NCBI GenBank assembly: GCA_942486035.1
Contig: CALNXK010000126.1
Span: forward strand, 1,590,001-1,654,000
DNA: 64,000 bases
Direction of reading: 5' to 3'
DNA from: Porites lobata
Taxonomy: Eukaryota > Cnidaria > Anthozoa > Scleractinia > Poritidae
Made by a program: the position numbers and the translations under genes. The notes beneath the pieces were generated by a model. The model did not search any database, was not told the DNA's origin, and worked only from the letters and a program-made list of their open reading frames with translations. Below are positions 43,836 to 57,191 of the stretch, piece by piece; within the stretch, counting starts at the first letter, position 1, and every line of letters starts with the position of its first letter.

Positions 43836-46369
43836 TATTCTCACTGGGGCCATCTCGTACAAACGCCCAAATCCCTTCGGGATTCAAGGATAACAATTCC
43901 CGCGCACTCGTAGTCTCCTGGGTGTTCTGTTTCACACAGGTTTTGTATAAATAGGCCTGTTTTGGCCTGTTTAATTGTCTTTTCGTTAAACGTTCGCCAG
44001 TCGTTAGCTTGGCGTTCTTTTTCTCTTGCCCGGTCATCGCTGCGCCATCTTCGAAGATTCTCTTGGTTCTTCGTTCTCCATGTCGAACTAAGTCCCTGTT
44101 GTTCCTGCGGATGGGGCTGTTGTAGCGGCCGTTGACCCTCCAGTTGTCGCGCCTCCGGCTCCAGCCCACGCTGCCGGTGACAACAACGCACAGAACGCTA
44201 ACGACAACGTGGTTCCTGCGCCCCATCCTGCGGCTCTGGTAGTTGGTGTTTTTCTCTTGTCCTTGTATTTGTTTCCTCAGCGTGTGTTTTTCGGGCTAGG
44301 TGTTGTTGGTCTTTTAGCTTGGTTCTCGCTTCTGTGTTATTAGTGTTAGTTTTCGCGTTTGTGCTACTAGTTTAGTTTTCGCATCTGTGTACAAGTTTAG
44401 TTTTCGCGTCTGGGTTACTATTTAATTTTCGCGTCTGTGTTACAAATTTAGTTTTCGCGTCTGTGTACAACTTTAGTTTTCCGTCTGTGTGGCAAGTTTA
44501 GTTTTCGCGTCTGTGTGACAACTTAAGTTTCCCGTCTGTACGACAAGTCTGTGTGACATTTAATTTTCGCGTCTGTGTGACAAATTTAGTTTTCGCGTCT
44601 GTGTGACAAACTTAGTTCTCTCGTTTGTGTGTCAGATTTAGTTTTCTCGTCTGTGTGACGAATTTAGTTTTTGCGTCTATGTTACAACTTAAGTTTTCCG
44701 TCTGTGTGACATATTTAATTTTCGCGTCTGCGTGACAAATTTAGTTTTTGCGTCTGTGTGACAACTTAAGTTTTTCGTCTGTCCGACAAGTCTGTGTGAC
44801 ATATTTAATTTTCGCGTCTGTGTGACAAATTTAGTTTTTGCGTCTGTGTGACAACTTAAGTTTTCCGTCTGTGCGACAAGTCTGTGTGACATATTTAATT
44901 TTCGCGTCTGTGTGACAACTTAAGTTTTCCGTCTGTGCGACAAGTCTGTGTGACATATTTAATTTTCGCGTCTGTGTGACAAATTTAGTTTTCCGTCTGT
45001 GTGACAAGTCTGTGTGACAAATTTAGTTTTCGCGTCTGTGTGACATATTTAATTTTCGCGTCTGTGTGACAAATTTAGTTTTCTGTCTGTGTGACAAATT
45101 TAGTTTTCTCGCCTGTGTGACAAGTTTAGTTTTCTGTCTGGCTGACAAGTCTGTGTGACATGTTTAATTTTCGCGTCTGTGTGACAAATTTAGTTTTCGC
45201 GTCTGTGTGACAAGTTTGGTTTTCCGTCTGTGTTACAAGTTTGGGTTTCGCGTCTGTGTACAAAATTTTGTTCTCTCCTCTGTGTTACAAACTTAGTTTT
45301 CTCGTCTGTGTGTCAGATTTAGTTTTCTTGTCTGTGTGACGAATTTAGTTTTCTCGTCTGTGTGACAAATGTTATGCATCCGGCTGTGTGCCGAGGTCCT
45401 ATCAGGGTCTGTGTGACCAATTTACTTTTCATTTCCGCGTGATTTATGATCGGTACTCTCTCTTAAGATTTGATTTTCGTGACGAGGGACGTGACGTGAC
45501 GAGTCTGTGTGACAAGTCTGTGTGACAGATTTATGAATACGTCCTTGTGCCGGTTTTGTCCTGTCGGGGTCTGTGCGACCAATTTACTTTCCATTCTGGC
45601 GTGTTTATGACTCATATTCTTCTTGGCACTCCGTATGGAGATTTGATTTGTGTCTGCATGTGTTACGATTCTTTGTACTCTGTGATCTGTGATCGATTTT
45701 TCACTCTGTGATCTGCGGCTATGTAACATTATGAATGCATCATTGGTCATCACGTTATAGTGCCTTGTGCTTGGTCGAGTTGTTAGCAAATGGTCCGTGT
45801 CACTTGTTCCTCGGGTTATCCTTCCTTAAGTCAACCGCTGGTATGCCTACGATGGGGTTTTCTTATACCCTTAATTGCTCTGTCCCTGGACGGGGTATTT
45901 CGGGGCTGCTTCGCGGTTGACTTTTCCCCTTTCCTACCATTTCGTTGGTTAGTTTTGCTCTTTAGTTTTTTCATTTGTAAGCCTCGCCCTGTTACAACGC
46001 TCGTTACGTTTTCCTCCCAGTTCAGATATCGCTTTATACTATCCGATGGTGCAATCGGGAAGGGGAAAGGTCTCGCGTTGCAGTCCCTCTCACTTCACCT
46101 TCCATAGCGATCACGATGAATTTACGATCTTTACGCCAGTTTTCCCGTGAGGTTATTTTACTTGTCTCTCCGTTTTTTAGTATCGTGCTAGGACTGTCAA
46201 GAGTTGTCAATAATAAACCTTTTCTTCTGAGTTTTGGGGAGAGTTACGTGTTTCTGGTTTATTGTGGTAGTTTGCCCTAGCTTTCGGGAGTAGCAGCCGT
46301 AGGGCTCGCTTCTTCCCATATCTTATCCTTGCCTGGGGCGTTTGGGAGTGAGGGCTCCCAGTGAGAATA
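43836..46369. mobile_element. TIR element A with internal minisatellite, about 2.5 kb
   Basis: It starts TATTCTCACTGGGGCCATCT and ends in AGGGCTCCCAGTGAGAATA, so the termini are inverted (TATTCTCACTGGG). The left 190 bp is repeated in the deletion derivative at 46376-46693. On the minus strand one open frame (43841-44191, KKTIKQAKTG-type segment) is shared by both copies but has no known domain. No transposase is visible. The left flank lacks the TATTAC found at the right. Confidence 0.6.
44330..45540 (+). repeat. Minisatellite, unit about 26 bp
   Basis: Some 40 imperfect units of the type GTCTGTGTGACAAATTTAGT with TTTCGC, some combined into higher-order units of 60-110 bp. It lies inside TIR element A. 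It produces spurious repetitive open frames on the minus strand. Confidence 0.88.
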
Positions 46370-46375
46370 TATTAC

Positions 46376-46693
46376 TATTCTCACTGGGGCCATCTCGTAC
46401 AAACGCCCCAAATCCCTTCGGGATTCAAGGATAACAATTCCCGCGCGCTCGTAGTCTCCTGGGTGTTCTGTTTCACACAGGTTTTGTACAAATAGGCCTG
46501 TTTTGGCCTGTTTAATTGTCTTTTCGTTAAACGTTCGCCAGTCGTTAGCTTGGCGTCCCTCCCTCCTCCCCGCAGCGATGACCATTGTTGTCATCCTAGC
46601 TAGCTCCTGCTCCTTTTTCGCCTCCGGGCTCGCTTCTTCCCATATCTTATCTTATCCTGGGGCGTTTGGGAGTGAGGGCTCCCAGTGAGAATA
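46376..46693. mobile_element. TIR element B, 318-bp deletion derivative of element A
   Basis: It shares the first 190 bp and the last 80 bp of element A and lacks the minisatellite. It is flanked by the direct repeat TATTAC (46370-46375 and 46694-46699). It may have inserted next to A with a 6-bp duplication or arisen through unequal exchange. Confidence 0.65.
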
Positions 46694-46811
46694 TATTACA
46701 ATTTAATGCATTGCTTCCTCCCCCTTGGGGGTGCCTCCGACATACATGAAGTGGAACACTATTTAAAGAGGACCAATTGTTTCCACCGTGAGAATGTTTC
46801 TGGAATAGCCT

Positions 46812-47590
46812 TAGTAAGTAAGTAAGTAAAGCGTTTATTTAAAGAGGGTAGCACCTAATAGCCAAAGGCTTATAAACTTGTGGCCTTCATAAAATACACA
46901 ACTATTTACAATCTAATAAATATTGTAAGCTAAAATATATAAACATTTAAAATAAAACAAGATTCGATTTTTATATACAAAAAAATAGTTATTATTAAAT
47001 GATAAAATGATGCAAACATTGTTGTTCCTTAAAAAACTTGGCAAACATGTTCTTTTCAAAACATACTACAGAATCTAGTTTCCTAATTTCAATTGGTGTA
47101 CTATTCCACAGTCTTGTTGCCGAAACAGCAAAAGAGCGTCCTCCCTCTGTTTCTCTTCTATATTTAGGACAAACAGCATTACTGCTTGAATATCTAGTGT
47201 TGCGGGAAGTGCCGCTTATTATTCAAAATTAAGTGTTCATTTAGATAATTCGGCAAATACCCATTAATTCGCTTATACATTATTATGCATTTATCTATCT
47301 CGTGTTGCTCATAAAACGGAATCCAACCCAGCTTGTTAAACAAAGCAACTGATGGTGTCATGCGATCGGCATAAGAAATAACGCGTGCCGCACGTTTTTG
47401 CAATCTTAAGACCCTATAAACCGACTCTTGATCGCAATTTGCCCAAACAACGTTAGCGTAAGACATAACAGGGCGAATAATGCTATTATAAAACTGAAGT
47501 CGTTGTTTAAGAGGTAGACAGGCTCGAATCTTACGCATATTGCGATTCTAGAGGCCAACTTTTTACATACTTTCTCAATATGTTCATTAA
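46812..47590 (-). pseudogene. CR1/L2-like LINE, 3' end only
   Basis: Read on the minus strand: MSFNEHIEKVCKKLASRI, LPLKQRLQFYNSIIRPVMSY, VLRLQKRAARVISYADRM, LFNKLGWIPFYEQHEIDKC and the closing KYRRETEGGRSFAVSATRLW. This is the C-terminal part of the ORF2 of CR1/L2-like LINEs. Two frames are needed because of frameshifts near 47530 and 47215. The 3' terminus is the tetranucleotide repeat TAAG (46812-46828), as is usual for this clade. The 5' part is truncated at about 47595. Confidence 0.82.
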
Positions 47591-47599
47591 ACGACAATT

Positions 47600-50500
47600 T
47601 GCTGTCGATTTTTGTTTATTAAACCAGTTTGACTTGCAAACTTTGTTTACTAACCAACAAACATGGTATTTCTTGCTTAATAAGCAAAAACGCGTAACTT
47701 GTTCTTTTAATGAGCAAATAAATTGTGGTTATTAAACAAAACTTCTACTACACGATGATGGCAACAAATTGTTTCTCCTAGCTGCCATTATGGGAAAAAT
47801 TATGTAAGGCAAAAGCAATGCTACTGCAGCATAATTGAAAAAAATTGTATTATGCTTAATAGCTGGCTGCTTAATCTCTCCTTTAACAAAAAACAGTCGT
47901 GTCTCTCCTTTTTTGAACATATTATTTTGCCAAGATAGATCTATGAAGCACAGTGATTGGCGACTCGACCGGAACAGTTTCATACTCAGTTAGAGAAGGT
48001 ATGTGCTGGAATAAACTCTTGCGTGTAAAAGGTTTTGTGTTTACTCTGCTGACACGGTCATTAAAAGATGAAAGAAGAGTTTTGCACTGCAAATACAATA
48101 AAAAAATTAATTTATTTCATCGAAAATGGAGTATTCATAGTCCAAAACAAACAAAACAGGACAGAACTTGAATTTGAATCTGACATTAAATTCTAGCATG
48201 CGGTTAAGTTAAAGCATGGACATTTAGTGCCTAAAAGAAGCTACAATTTTTTGTGAATGTATTTTTTTTCCCAGTCGATCAGCCATGAAGAAAAGACCTT
48301 CATCTGTGTTCACATGGGATAGACTTAAAAGACAAAAAACCATGGTGCATATGAACATAGCTATAATGTCATTCTGTGCTGCAAAGTTTATATCGAAATG
48401 AGACGGCATTTGTTGCTTAATAAAGAAAAAAAGGTTGCCATTTTTGTTAAATAAGCAATTAAGATATGGTTATTATACCACAAAAAACACTTGGTTTTGC
48501 TTACTAACCAATAGCTAACAAGCCAATGGCTTTCTTTTCCAGTTGCGGCATTGTAAAAAAATTTACGCAGGACAAAACCTGATGTACTGGTTAGCAGAAG
48601 CATCTTTGTTTAAAAAAGGTGTTAATTGTGTGGAAAAGCCAACTGATAAATTGTTCCATTTAGCGTAAAAAGGAAACACTTTTTGTTAGAAACAAGATTA
48701 CTATTTTACCAAAAGACAATTTACTCAGCAATATAAACATTAGGGCACGGGTAGGTTCTCGTTCAAAAGTTTTGTTTTGAGAACGAAAAACAGCTGACTT
48801 CTTCAATGGATGATAGATATACCTACGCCTACTGTTAAGAAAAAATTATCCAAGGCAGAAAACACGAATATTCTATCTTTGGGGAAAATGATTACCATTT
48901 TGTATGCCTGCTTAATCTTTCTGTTTTTACAAAAGTGGAACGTAGATGTGCTCCACTTTCTTTAAACATTAAATAATGGAAACCTGCGCCAAAATTGAGC
49001 TGTTTCTACTCACTTCACGTTAACAAAAGTGAAAGAAAAAGTTTTCTTAGTACATTCCAAGTACAACAACACTTTTTTAATTTCAGCTGAAACGAATTAA
49101 CAATAACTGAACACTCAAAGCTTAACGAAATGAACATCTGTTGACAAAATTCCAGTATGCAGGTCAAGTTCCACTTTAGTTTCACTTCGAATATTAAACA
49201 AAAAGTGGAAATTTTGCATGTTATACATAAATACCCTATTCTGAATTACATGCCGCAAAGATTTTTTCTCTGCATTCGATTACAGCTTGTGCTATGGGAC
49301 ATCGATGAAAACAAGATGTAATTGAAGACGAAGATGAAAACAAGCTGACCGCTGAATGTGTGAAGATGATCGGCTGACAGTATATTTCAACGAAATGGTA
49401 GATGCAGAAATTAAGCAAAAGTTAGACATAACCAGAAGTATTCAGCACAAACATATTTTTAAAGCCATTCATTCTAAACTAATGAACTAAGCCTTATAAA
49501 CTTCAGTTATACATTAGAAATTTGTTTTGGCACCACAAAATACAACCCATGCATTATAATCAGTCTATGAGAAAACTTGGAATGACATAAAAAAGGGAGC
49601 ATTCAAGAGCCTTCTCAAACCTAGAGTCACCATAAAGAAGCTGTTTCTTTTGTTTATGACTAGGACAGTGTCGACGCGTATCCAAATACTGAGCATTATT
49701 TTCTGTTGTTCCAAAACTTATCCAAAAATTATGCGACTCGTTGCTCTCTTAGTTTAAACAGTACTCTTTCCAGAATACAGCGAATTTTTGCAAAAGGCCA
49801 GCAGTTAGAAGTGTGACGTGTATAAAAGTCAAAGGTCAAAGTTCAAATAAACAATTACAAGAAAGGTCTTTGCACACAGCCAATCTAATTTTCCGTTTTT
49901 CCAACAAAAAACGGAAAAAGGAAATATTATTTATCCTTGCCATATTTACATATTTTAAAGTACAGAAAAAGCAGAAAAATTTTGATGTTCAATTCAAAAC
50001 TACAAATACTGTAAACAGCTAGTGTTAGAAAAGTGAAAAAATGAAACAATCTCCGATTCCTAGCTAATTGTCTATTTTCCATTTCCCCTCCAAAAATGCA
50101 CTATTTTTATCATTTTGTTGAAAAAAATGAAAAAAAAAACAAAAAAGTGGCATATATATCGTCCAATTTTACATTATTCTGTCTTCACAAGAAAAATAGA
50201 AAAATGCCACAAGTATTTTGACCGACTTTTCATTTTTTTCCATTTTAATCATAAGTTGGAAGATTGAAATACGAAATGCAATTTCTGACAGTTTCTTTTA
50301 TTTTTGTTTCTATCAAAAAATGAAAGAAAACGTATGTAACGTCCAGTTCTTCATTATTCCAATAGAAGAAAAGCTAAATAAACTCAACCCTTTTCCTTTC
50401 TTGTCATTTTAATAGAAAAAGAAAAAATAACATTTCCCTTCCTTTATATCAGGACGTAATTTTAATCACAAACGAATCTGCGGAAAAATTACAAAGGGGC

Positions 50501-51084
50501 AATTAAATTCAACTCGTGACCCAGCTGGCATCTCTCTTTCCCGCCAAATTTCAGTCCAGTCGGTTTGCAGTTTCTCTGACAAGAAGCCATGCATCTTGGG
50601 CCCTTAAAACAATTAGTCTTGTGGAGGAGAGAAGAGGATAGTGATGGGAGAAGAGGATCTCCAAATAACCAAAATCTTGTCTGCATTTAAGGTGAGTTCA
50701 CGTGTTCCATTATCACCCAATTCCCCAACTTTTTACACGCAAAAATGATTGGTTCTCAAATTATTTTATTGTCTATTTGAGCAGGGAATTTACTGAATCA
50801 AATGAAAGCTAGTCCAAAAGAAAATCGATTAGAATAATAAGACTTATTTATTTATACACAAAGACTCATTCTTTCTTCCCTACAATGATTATTCTAAGTT
50901 TACAATTTGCATAACAGAGCGTGAGAGTACCAAAGACTAGTCAGTGCTTTCCCACGCTTTTGTTAACGAAATATATTTACCAATACATTCTAATGCCAAC
51001 GAAGAGAGAATCGCAAAGAATTGCAGTGGATATTGGCAGTAAAAAAAAAACAACAGACAAAAAATAGAGCATCAAACTGATGTT
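47600..51084. other. Long AT-rich stretch without recognised genes
   Basis: There are many short A/T runs and repeated phrases such as TTGCTTAATAAGCAAAA (47680) and GCTTACTAACCAA (47645, 48505), but no coding motif. 49850-50420 is very rich in T- and A-runs with short inverted pieces. Short open frames in this part have no motif and I do not call them. Confidence 0.45.
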
Positions 51085-52200
51085 GTGGTATTTTGGGTAG
51101 TAATGGTCATGTGATGCAAGATGATGTAAGAAGGTGAAATAAACAGTTGTCAGATACGTTACACGAGTGCCATCCAGGGATGTGCCGTGTAAAAGCACTT
51201 GCCAGGTCGTTTGTGTGCTGGCCTGGTATTGACCTTGATGTAGAGGAAAAAGTAAGACTTTGCCATGTTTGTACTGATGTTCCCGATATCGTCCCACTAA
51301 TGTTTTAGCTGAGAGACATGTGCAGACCTTCAAGGCCATGTATCAGTCTTGTACTGATAAGGAGCTAGTTCAGCACAGGGTGACTAATGTCCTCTTCTGC
51401 TACAGAAACACACCCCACACCACAACGACAAGACTCCTGCATAACTGTTTTTGAAGAGAGAACCCAGGACACACCGCTCATTGGTGAAACCCAGTTTACA
51501 AAGGCATGTAGAAAAGAAACAAGTTGCTTAAAAATTATACAGGGATGGGCTGCACCCCAAGGGGCGAAGTTTTGATCTGTATCAACCAGTTAGAGTAAAA
51601 CACACCAGGGGAGGGAAGGAGAAATGGATACCGGGTACAACTGTGGCTGTGAAGGGTCAGAAACCTACCTAGTTTGAGTTCCGGGTAATGATCGCCGCTA
51701 TGTGCATGCTAATCACTTGATACATGATGATGCCAGAGGCATGAGTGCAAATAACGAAATTGTCACACCAGAAATGGTAGAGCATAATCCACCCTTAGAT
51801 TTTCAGGGGGAACCTGTCGTTCCCAAAGCAAGGTTATGAATTCAGTCTGAAGTAGCCAATGAGATTTCTCCTAAGTCTAGTGTTATTGCTGTACCTGTTG
51901 TTGATGATGATAGTAACGTAGAGATTGGTAACAACTCTGGACTTCGCATTCCAGACCGAGTGGTTACCAAACTTGTCATGCCTAGTCACTTTGAGTCCAG
52001 AAAATGTCAGGTGGTTACGCGTTCAGGACGGGTGATCAATCGTCCAGACAGATTAGACTTGTAGTTTTTCTTTGTAAGTTGTGTTGATTGTTATGAAAAC
52101 TGTGTAGGAAGGAGGAAGTGTGCTATTTTGGGTAGTATTGGTCACATGATGTAAGATGATGTAAGAAGGTGAAATAAACAGTTGTCAGGTATTTTCTTGG
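51085..52200 (+). mobile_element. Degraded Ty3/gypsy LTR retrotransposon (LTR pieces and integrase)
   Basis: A direct repeat of about 72 bp (51085-51157 and 52118-52192: ATTTTGGGTAGTA, GATGATGTAAGAAGGTGAAA, with an AATAAA) marks LTR pieces. Right after the left piece the integrase zinc-binding domain appears (CHPGMCRVKALARSFVCWPG, LCHVC), then the end of the integrase (LAERHVQTFKAMYQSCTDKE and FCYRNTPHTTTT) and the C-terminal GRVINRPDRLDL. Gag, protease, RT, RNase H and most of the integrase core are missing. Several stops are present. Confidence 0.75.
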
Positions 52201-52469
52201 TATACGCATGCGTGTTTATTTGTTCCTCATTGTTTGCTTCTAAAATCCTCCAGAATACAAACCACATCTTAAATACATCTGTTTCCAGAAAAGGACTATC
52301 TTTTTAAGCACCAGCACGAGAACGAAGTATGCAAAGTCAAGGGACAAAAGTATTCGTTACTTTCAATATGGTGGTGTTTGCTTACATTTTATGAAAGTGT
52401 GTTTTAACATCGTTTTTGGCAAATCTATTTTTAAAATCACCTTAATATTTACTGATTTAACACTTCATT

Positions 52470-52990
52470 TTAATTACATTGTCTAGGCGTTCAGGTATGG
52501 ACTGATAAAGGTTTCTTATATTATCCAATTTGATGTTCCGCCAAGCGCTCTGGATTTTGACGCAGAATATCATTTTTGATAGAGATGTTTACTGCAGACT
52601 TGTAGCTCTCCTCATGTAGAGCCAGATATTTTCTATGATATTTAAATCTGGTAATTGTGCTCGCTATTCCATTGAGGTTACTTCAGTTTGGTCTTTATAA
52701 TTTTCTATAGTGTGTTCTGTGAACAGGCACATTGTCTTGCAAGAACAAGTATTATTTTCCTTTAAAATACCAGACAACTACTGGCCATAAGTTCTTGCCT
52801 AGGATGTCAATGCACTTGTCCGCATTAATGTTGCCTTCAACTGCAGTTGGACTTCCAACACTATCATAACAAATACACCCCCAGATCATCAAACTTATCT
52901 TCTCTTCAGAGCAAAAACAAATAAGATGCAAAGTGTACTTTGTGTCGTCTTTTCGCCACATGTAAACACATTTGTTTCTACCAAGCACAA
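52470..52990 (-). pseudogene. Tc1/mariner transposase pseudogene (second family)
   Basis: On the minus strand: FSDQSKIVLGRNKCVYMWRK, LMIWGCICYDSVGS with TAVEGNINADKCIDIL, then, with stops, FLQDNVPVHR (catalytic Asp) and, very diverged, the region of the last acidic residue and NDILRQNPERLAE. It differs from the copy at 41600 and is closer to the classical Tc1 type. 5' and 3' ends are not defined. Confidence 0.78.
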
Positions 52991-53482
52991 TCTTACTTTG
53001 ATCTGAAAATTGTAATAAATAAATTTAATAGTAAAATATTATACCATATATATTTTGGTTTTATTCTTCAGGTTTAGCCGGAAAAATAAATTTTTGTTGG
53101 GCTTTTGTTTGAAGCCTCCAAACCCGGCTTTCGGACCTTTTCTGGAGCCTTTTGGGAGTACACTGAAGGAGATCTTTGAAAAAGGTACCCTGGGTTTCTG
53201 TAATAGATAAAATAAATTATAAGTGTGAGACGTTTATGGGTGGCGAGCCACTTTATACCCATAAAGGTCAGATGTGAATATTTTGTTTTGTGAAATGAAA
53301 CAATAGATTGTGTTTGTCATGTTAATCAGTAGACATCTGTATGAAAGTTAATGCATTCTAATCAGCTGAGCAGGACATTCTTATGAAAGTTAAAACAGAA
53401 GTTGATTTGTTTTGGGGATTACGGAGGTGACATGTGACTCAAATACTACCCACAGATTGGTAATAACTCTTATGAATTATTA

Positions 53483-54037
53483 ATGAATTTTTCAAAGATT
53501 TTTATTACATTAAAATTAAGTCATAGACTGCAATTTTCTGAAAATCAAACAATTTATTACATAGTTAAACTTCACTTTCAACTTCCTGACTCCTTGATCA
53601 GACAAAATTATTTGTTTTTCAAGGACTCGGTTAAGTTGACAACTGGGGAAACCAAAACAGTCAAATGCATTCTGCTTAGTGGCACTTTTGATGCTCTTGC
53701 CAAGTGTCTTTTTCACAATGTTGTGCAGTTTAATGGTTATTTTGGTTGTCCGTACTGTTTGCATCCTGGTACCACCATAAAGATGAGTTCCAGTGGAGCT
53801 GGACATAGTCATGTCTGCACCTGTGATAGGGAAACCAATGGGAAAACAAAGCAGAGAAACCAAGAAGAAACTGCCTGCTTAGCAATTGAAGCTGAGAAGC
53901 TGAAGAAGCAAGGCAAGTCTAACACAGTGGTATGTACAAAATTTGATGTCATTTCCCGAACTGCCATTGACTACATGCACAGTGTTCTATTAGGTGTGGT
54001 TAAAATGCTACTCACACTGTGGACTGACAAGTTCTAA
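53483..54037 (+). pseudogene. CMC/EnSpm-like transposase, catalytic core fragment
   Basis: The frame shows TVKCILLSGTFDALAKCLFH, VVQFNGYFGCPYCLHPGTTI (an Asp followed by the Cys-x-x-Cys insert) and TAIDYMHSVLLGVVKMLLTL (Asp-x-x-His, usually DxMH). This is the pattern of the TNP2-type transposase of CACTA/EnSpm elements in animals. The first part of the gene is missing. The frame ends at LWTDKF; the remainder of the same kind of protein starts at about 57192, 3.15 kb downstream. At both break points there is a short similarity (GACTGACAAG at 54023 and GGACAGACAAG at 57192). Confidence 0.75.
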
Positions 54038-56179
54038 TATACAGATTTAGCCAGGGCTAAAACCGAAGCTCCCGTTAATAAATTCATAATTTAAATCAAA
54101 CAATAAACTTGTAATCCGCAGATCAGGCCACATTCATTTGACGTTTGAGGCAAAGGCTAAGTGATTTTAGAGAAAAATAATTTGACAGTCCAAGAGTGAA
54201 ACAGCTTTTACATCGAGTTATTAAATAGTCTTATTTGTAAATAGCAATCATGTTTGATCACAGTAGATTAGGCCTGGAAAACAAATAGGCCTACCTATTC
54301 GTGTATTGTATTTGCATTAGCTGTTGAATCATAATGTGGCATTCACCACTCTCTCCAACATTGCTCCGTTTGAGAGACTATGGATAATTGGACAACCCCG
54401 AAAGTGGCAGCCAATTTACACGTTGCATTCCTCTGTCTAAAAGAGAGGCCAAAATAAAAAATCAGGCCGGATTTTTTGTGTTCGACAAGTTTAGTTTACT
54501 AGTAAATCTTGGCGACGAATCTGGTGGCGTGTAAACGAGCCTTTTAAACATACTTTTTCTCATCACGTCTCAGGTAAACAGTACTATGAGGCCCTTTTTT
54601 TTTTATCATACAGACCTCGGACAGAATTTGTTCTTTTTTGCCCTATTTAAACCTATAATTCTGCAGTTTTTCACAATTTTGCCAGAGAATTTGCACTCAT
54701 TCAATATCCACGACGATCAAAGCACGCGCTTCCTTTGCACAACAAATCATAGCATTGAATTATAAAACGTTTTCATGAAGAGAATTCTATAATGCCAGGA
54801 CTTTCAGTTAGAAAAATCTGGTCCTATGTGATATGCAGGGTAAAATGGGCTTTTAATGAAACCAATGAAAAAATTCCCAAAATCACTTTTCGGCCAGCCA
54901 GACGGGGCTCACTTTTGACAGGCACTAAATTTGCAGTGCGATTAATAGAGTTACCATTTACGCTTCAACATGGTAGATAAATTGTATGTTTAGGTTTTAT
55001 TTCTCTTTATTTATTAAACTGCGTACGGTTTTGTTATGTGTAATCTTTAAAAGCGAGTGATATTTACGCGCGGCATTTTGAGTATTCCTGTATGAGACGT
55101 TTATGTTCGACTGAATACCACCGGTGCAGCGATAAAAATTGCGAGAGGGACTACTAACAATCAATAAAATAAATATAATTTGGTGAAACATGTACAGAGA
55201 CAATAATTTTCATTCACGAAGAGAAGTATTGAGAGTAAAGTGTCTTTGAAAATCATGAGTCAGGCAAGCATAAGCTTATTTATGTTTTAAGCCGGCTTCC
55301 AGGTGTTTGCTCCTTTTCAAGATGAACTAGAGGCAAGAAAATCGCTCAGGGCTTTCTTTTTACAGCCAAAATCATAAGTAAATAATCTTTGGAACATTTT
55401 CTTTGAATTTGGGGTCAAAAAATGTCTAAAGGCTTTAAAAACCTGATACTATTGTAGGTTAGATCATTGCTCGTATATAAACTTAAGCCACATAAGCCAT
55501 ACGCTCGACTTCAGGAAACCGAAAAAAAAAACACATTGAAGACAACAATTTCTCAGGCTTACCAGTCGAGATGCTGCTTCTGAAGGTCACCAAGTGTTTC
55601 ACAATTTTCAACCCTCTTACGCCTCAAGCAAGGGCAAGTGAGTAGGCTCATTTTTGAAAACGATGCCATCCGAAATTGGATTTCCAATGACTTTGACAAG
55701 CGGTGCATTTGTCAACAAAGAGCGCAATAAACAAACCAGCCATGAATTACAGAACAATCTTGATAGCAGCTGTATTTCATTTTGTAAACCAAGTAGAAAC
55801 AGCCACTTTAAAACATCACAAGATGACACAAAACTCTGTAAGCTCCAGCTATCAGTAAGCAAGTTTCCAGACGCTGCATAAATTTTCCGCATGAACTCAC
55901 CTGTCAAATTTTGACCAATCAGAACATAAAAATTGGACGTAGAGCGTGATCAACGCGTGACAGTGAGAAAAGTAAAAAGTGATTACCTTCCCCGCATGTA
56001 AATGTAAAGGCCGGTTGAATTTTCACATCCGAGGTCAGTTCGAAATCAACATTTTAAAAGTGCGGCTCATGAACTAGACTTATTTCATATGCTTTAAAAA
56101 AAAAAATTGAACTTTAGCCTGCGATAATTGAAAAGTAGCAACCTGCCAGCGGATACGTTAAAAAACACTCGAACTCAGT

Positions 56180-56960
56180 GGGTCGATACCTGAGCCCGCG
56201 ATAGGGTCAAGCGATACTGGTCAGCAGAAAACTATTCTGACAGCTGTCAATTAATCAAAACATGGATGTACAATATCAGGTTGCAGGCTCCCAAACTAGC
56301 TAGAAAGTGTGGGATTAAACATTGGTATACCTGTGGTGCGGACGGACGGAAGGTCGGGTGGTCCGTGTACGGTCACGTGATTGCCGAATTTTCTAAGATG
56401 GATCGATTTTCTAAGCTATGGGACTTCAAATTGAGGCCATGATCAAAGAAAATATCAGCTGAAAACTTTAAACACTACGTGACCTCAATGGATAGACTAA
56501 TGAGCTCGCGATACACTCAGATGATGATGGTCAGCGTATACTCTAGTTTGACAGCTGTCAATTAACCTTCATTACAATGGCGAATATTCGAATTAACAGA
56601 CTACAAGTGTAAGACATATCCGTCTGGCATACAGTGGAAAATGTCAGATCGTGTACCTGGGCGAACCTGAGCCCACGTTATTAGTTTTCTAATAGTGGTC
56701 TGCACATGTCCCATTTTGACAGCTGTCAATTGACCTTAATTTGGCTTGCCAATATATCTTTAAATGATTGTCAGCCAACTGACAGCCTTGCCCGGTGTAG
56801 TTTTGTTTTTATGTTGAATTGGTAAGTGTGACATATTATATGCGCTTATATGTAGGGGCAAAACGACTGGTCTTTCATCTGAGCCCACGAGATAGTCATG
56901 TGATAATTGTCAGTGGATGCCTAATTTTGACGGCTGTCAATCTAATCGTACTCATACGGA
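56180..56960 (+). repeat. Tandem repeats with palindrome TGACAGCTGTCA in left arm
   Basis: Four diverged units of about 190-300 bp, each with GAGCCC(A/G)CGA, then GGTCAGC-type sequence, then TTTTGACAGCTGTCAATT (near 56236, 56534, 56722 and 56927). Two further palindromes lie in the right arm (59514, 59727). They may be transposase-binding sites. Confidence 0.7.
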
Positions 56961-57191
56961 TGGCTTACATAACTAAGAGGCGAGTCAAGTTGTACAAGAT
57001 CCTTGGTGACATTTGACATCGGCTTACATTAAGCGTGTGTACGGGTGGGCGGGCAGGCGGGCGTACGCTATGTCATAACCAAATTTTCTCAGATGGATAG
57101 TTTACCAAATTTTCTTACCCATGGTGCTCCGCTCTGCGCACGCTTTGCGCGCGTGAGGAGCTCCGCTACAACTCTAAGCCATGGTTTTTAG

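Noticed and set aside
44689..44892. Repetitive protein on the minus strand (SHRLVAQTENLSCHTDAK type)
   Set aside because: It is a translation of the 26-bp minisatellite and not a gene.
44330..45540. CRISPR-like array
   Set aside because: Units are contiguous and variable with no unique spacers; it is a eukaryotic minisatellite.
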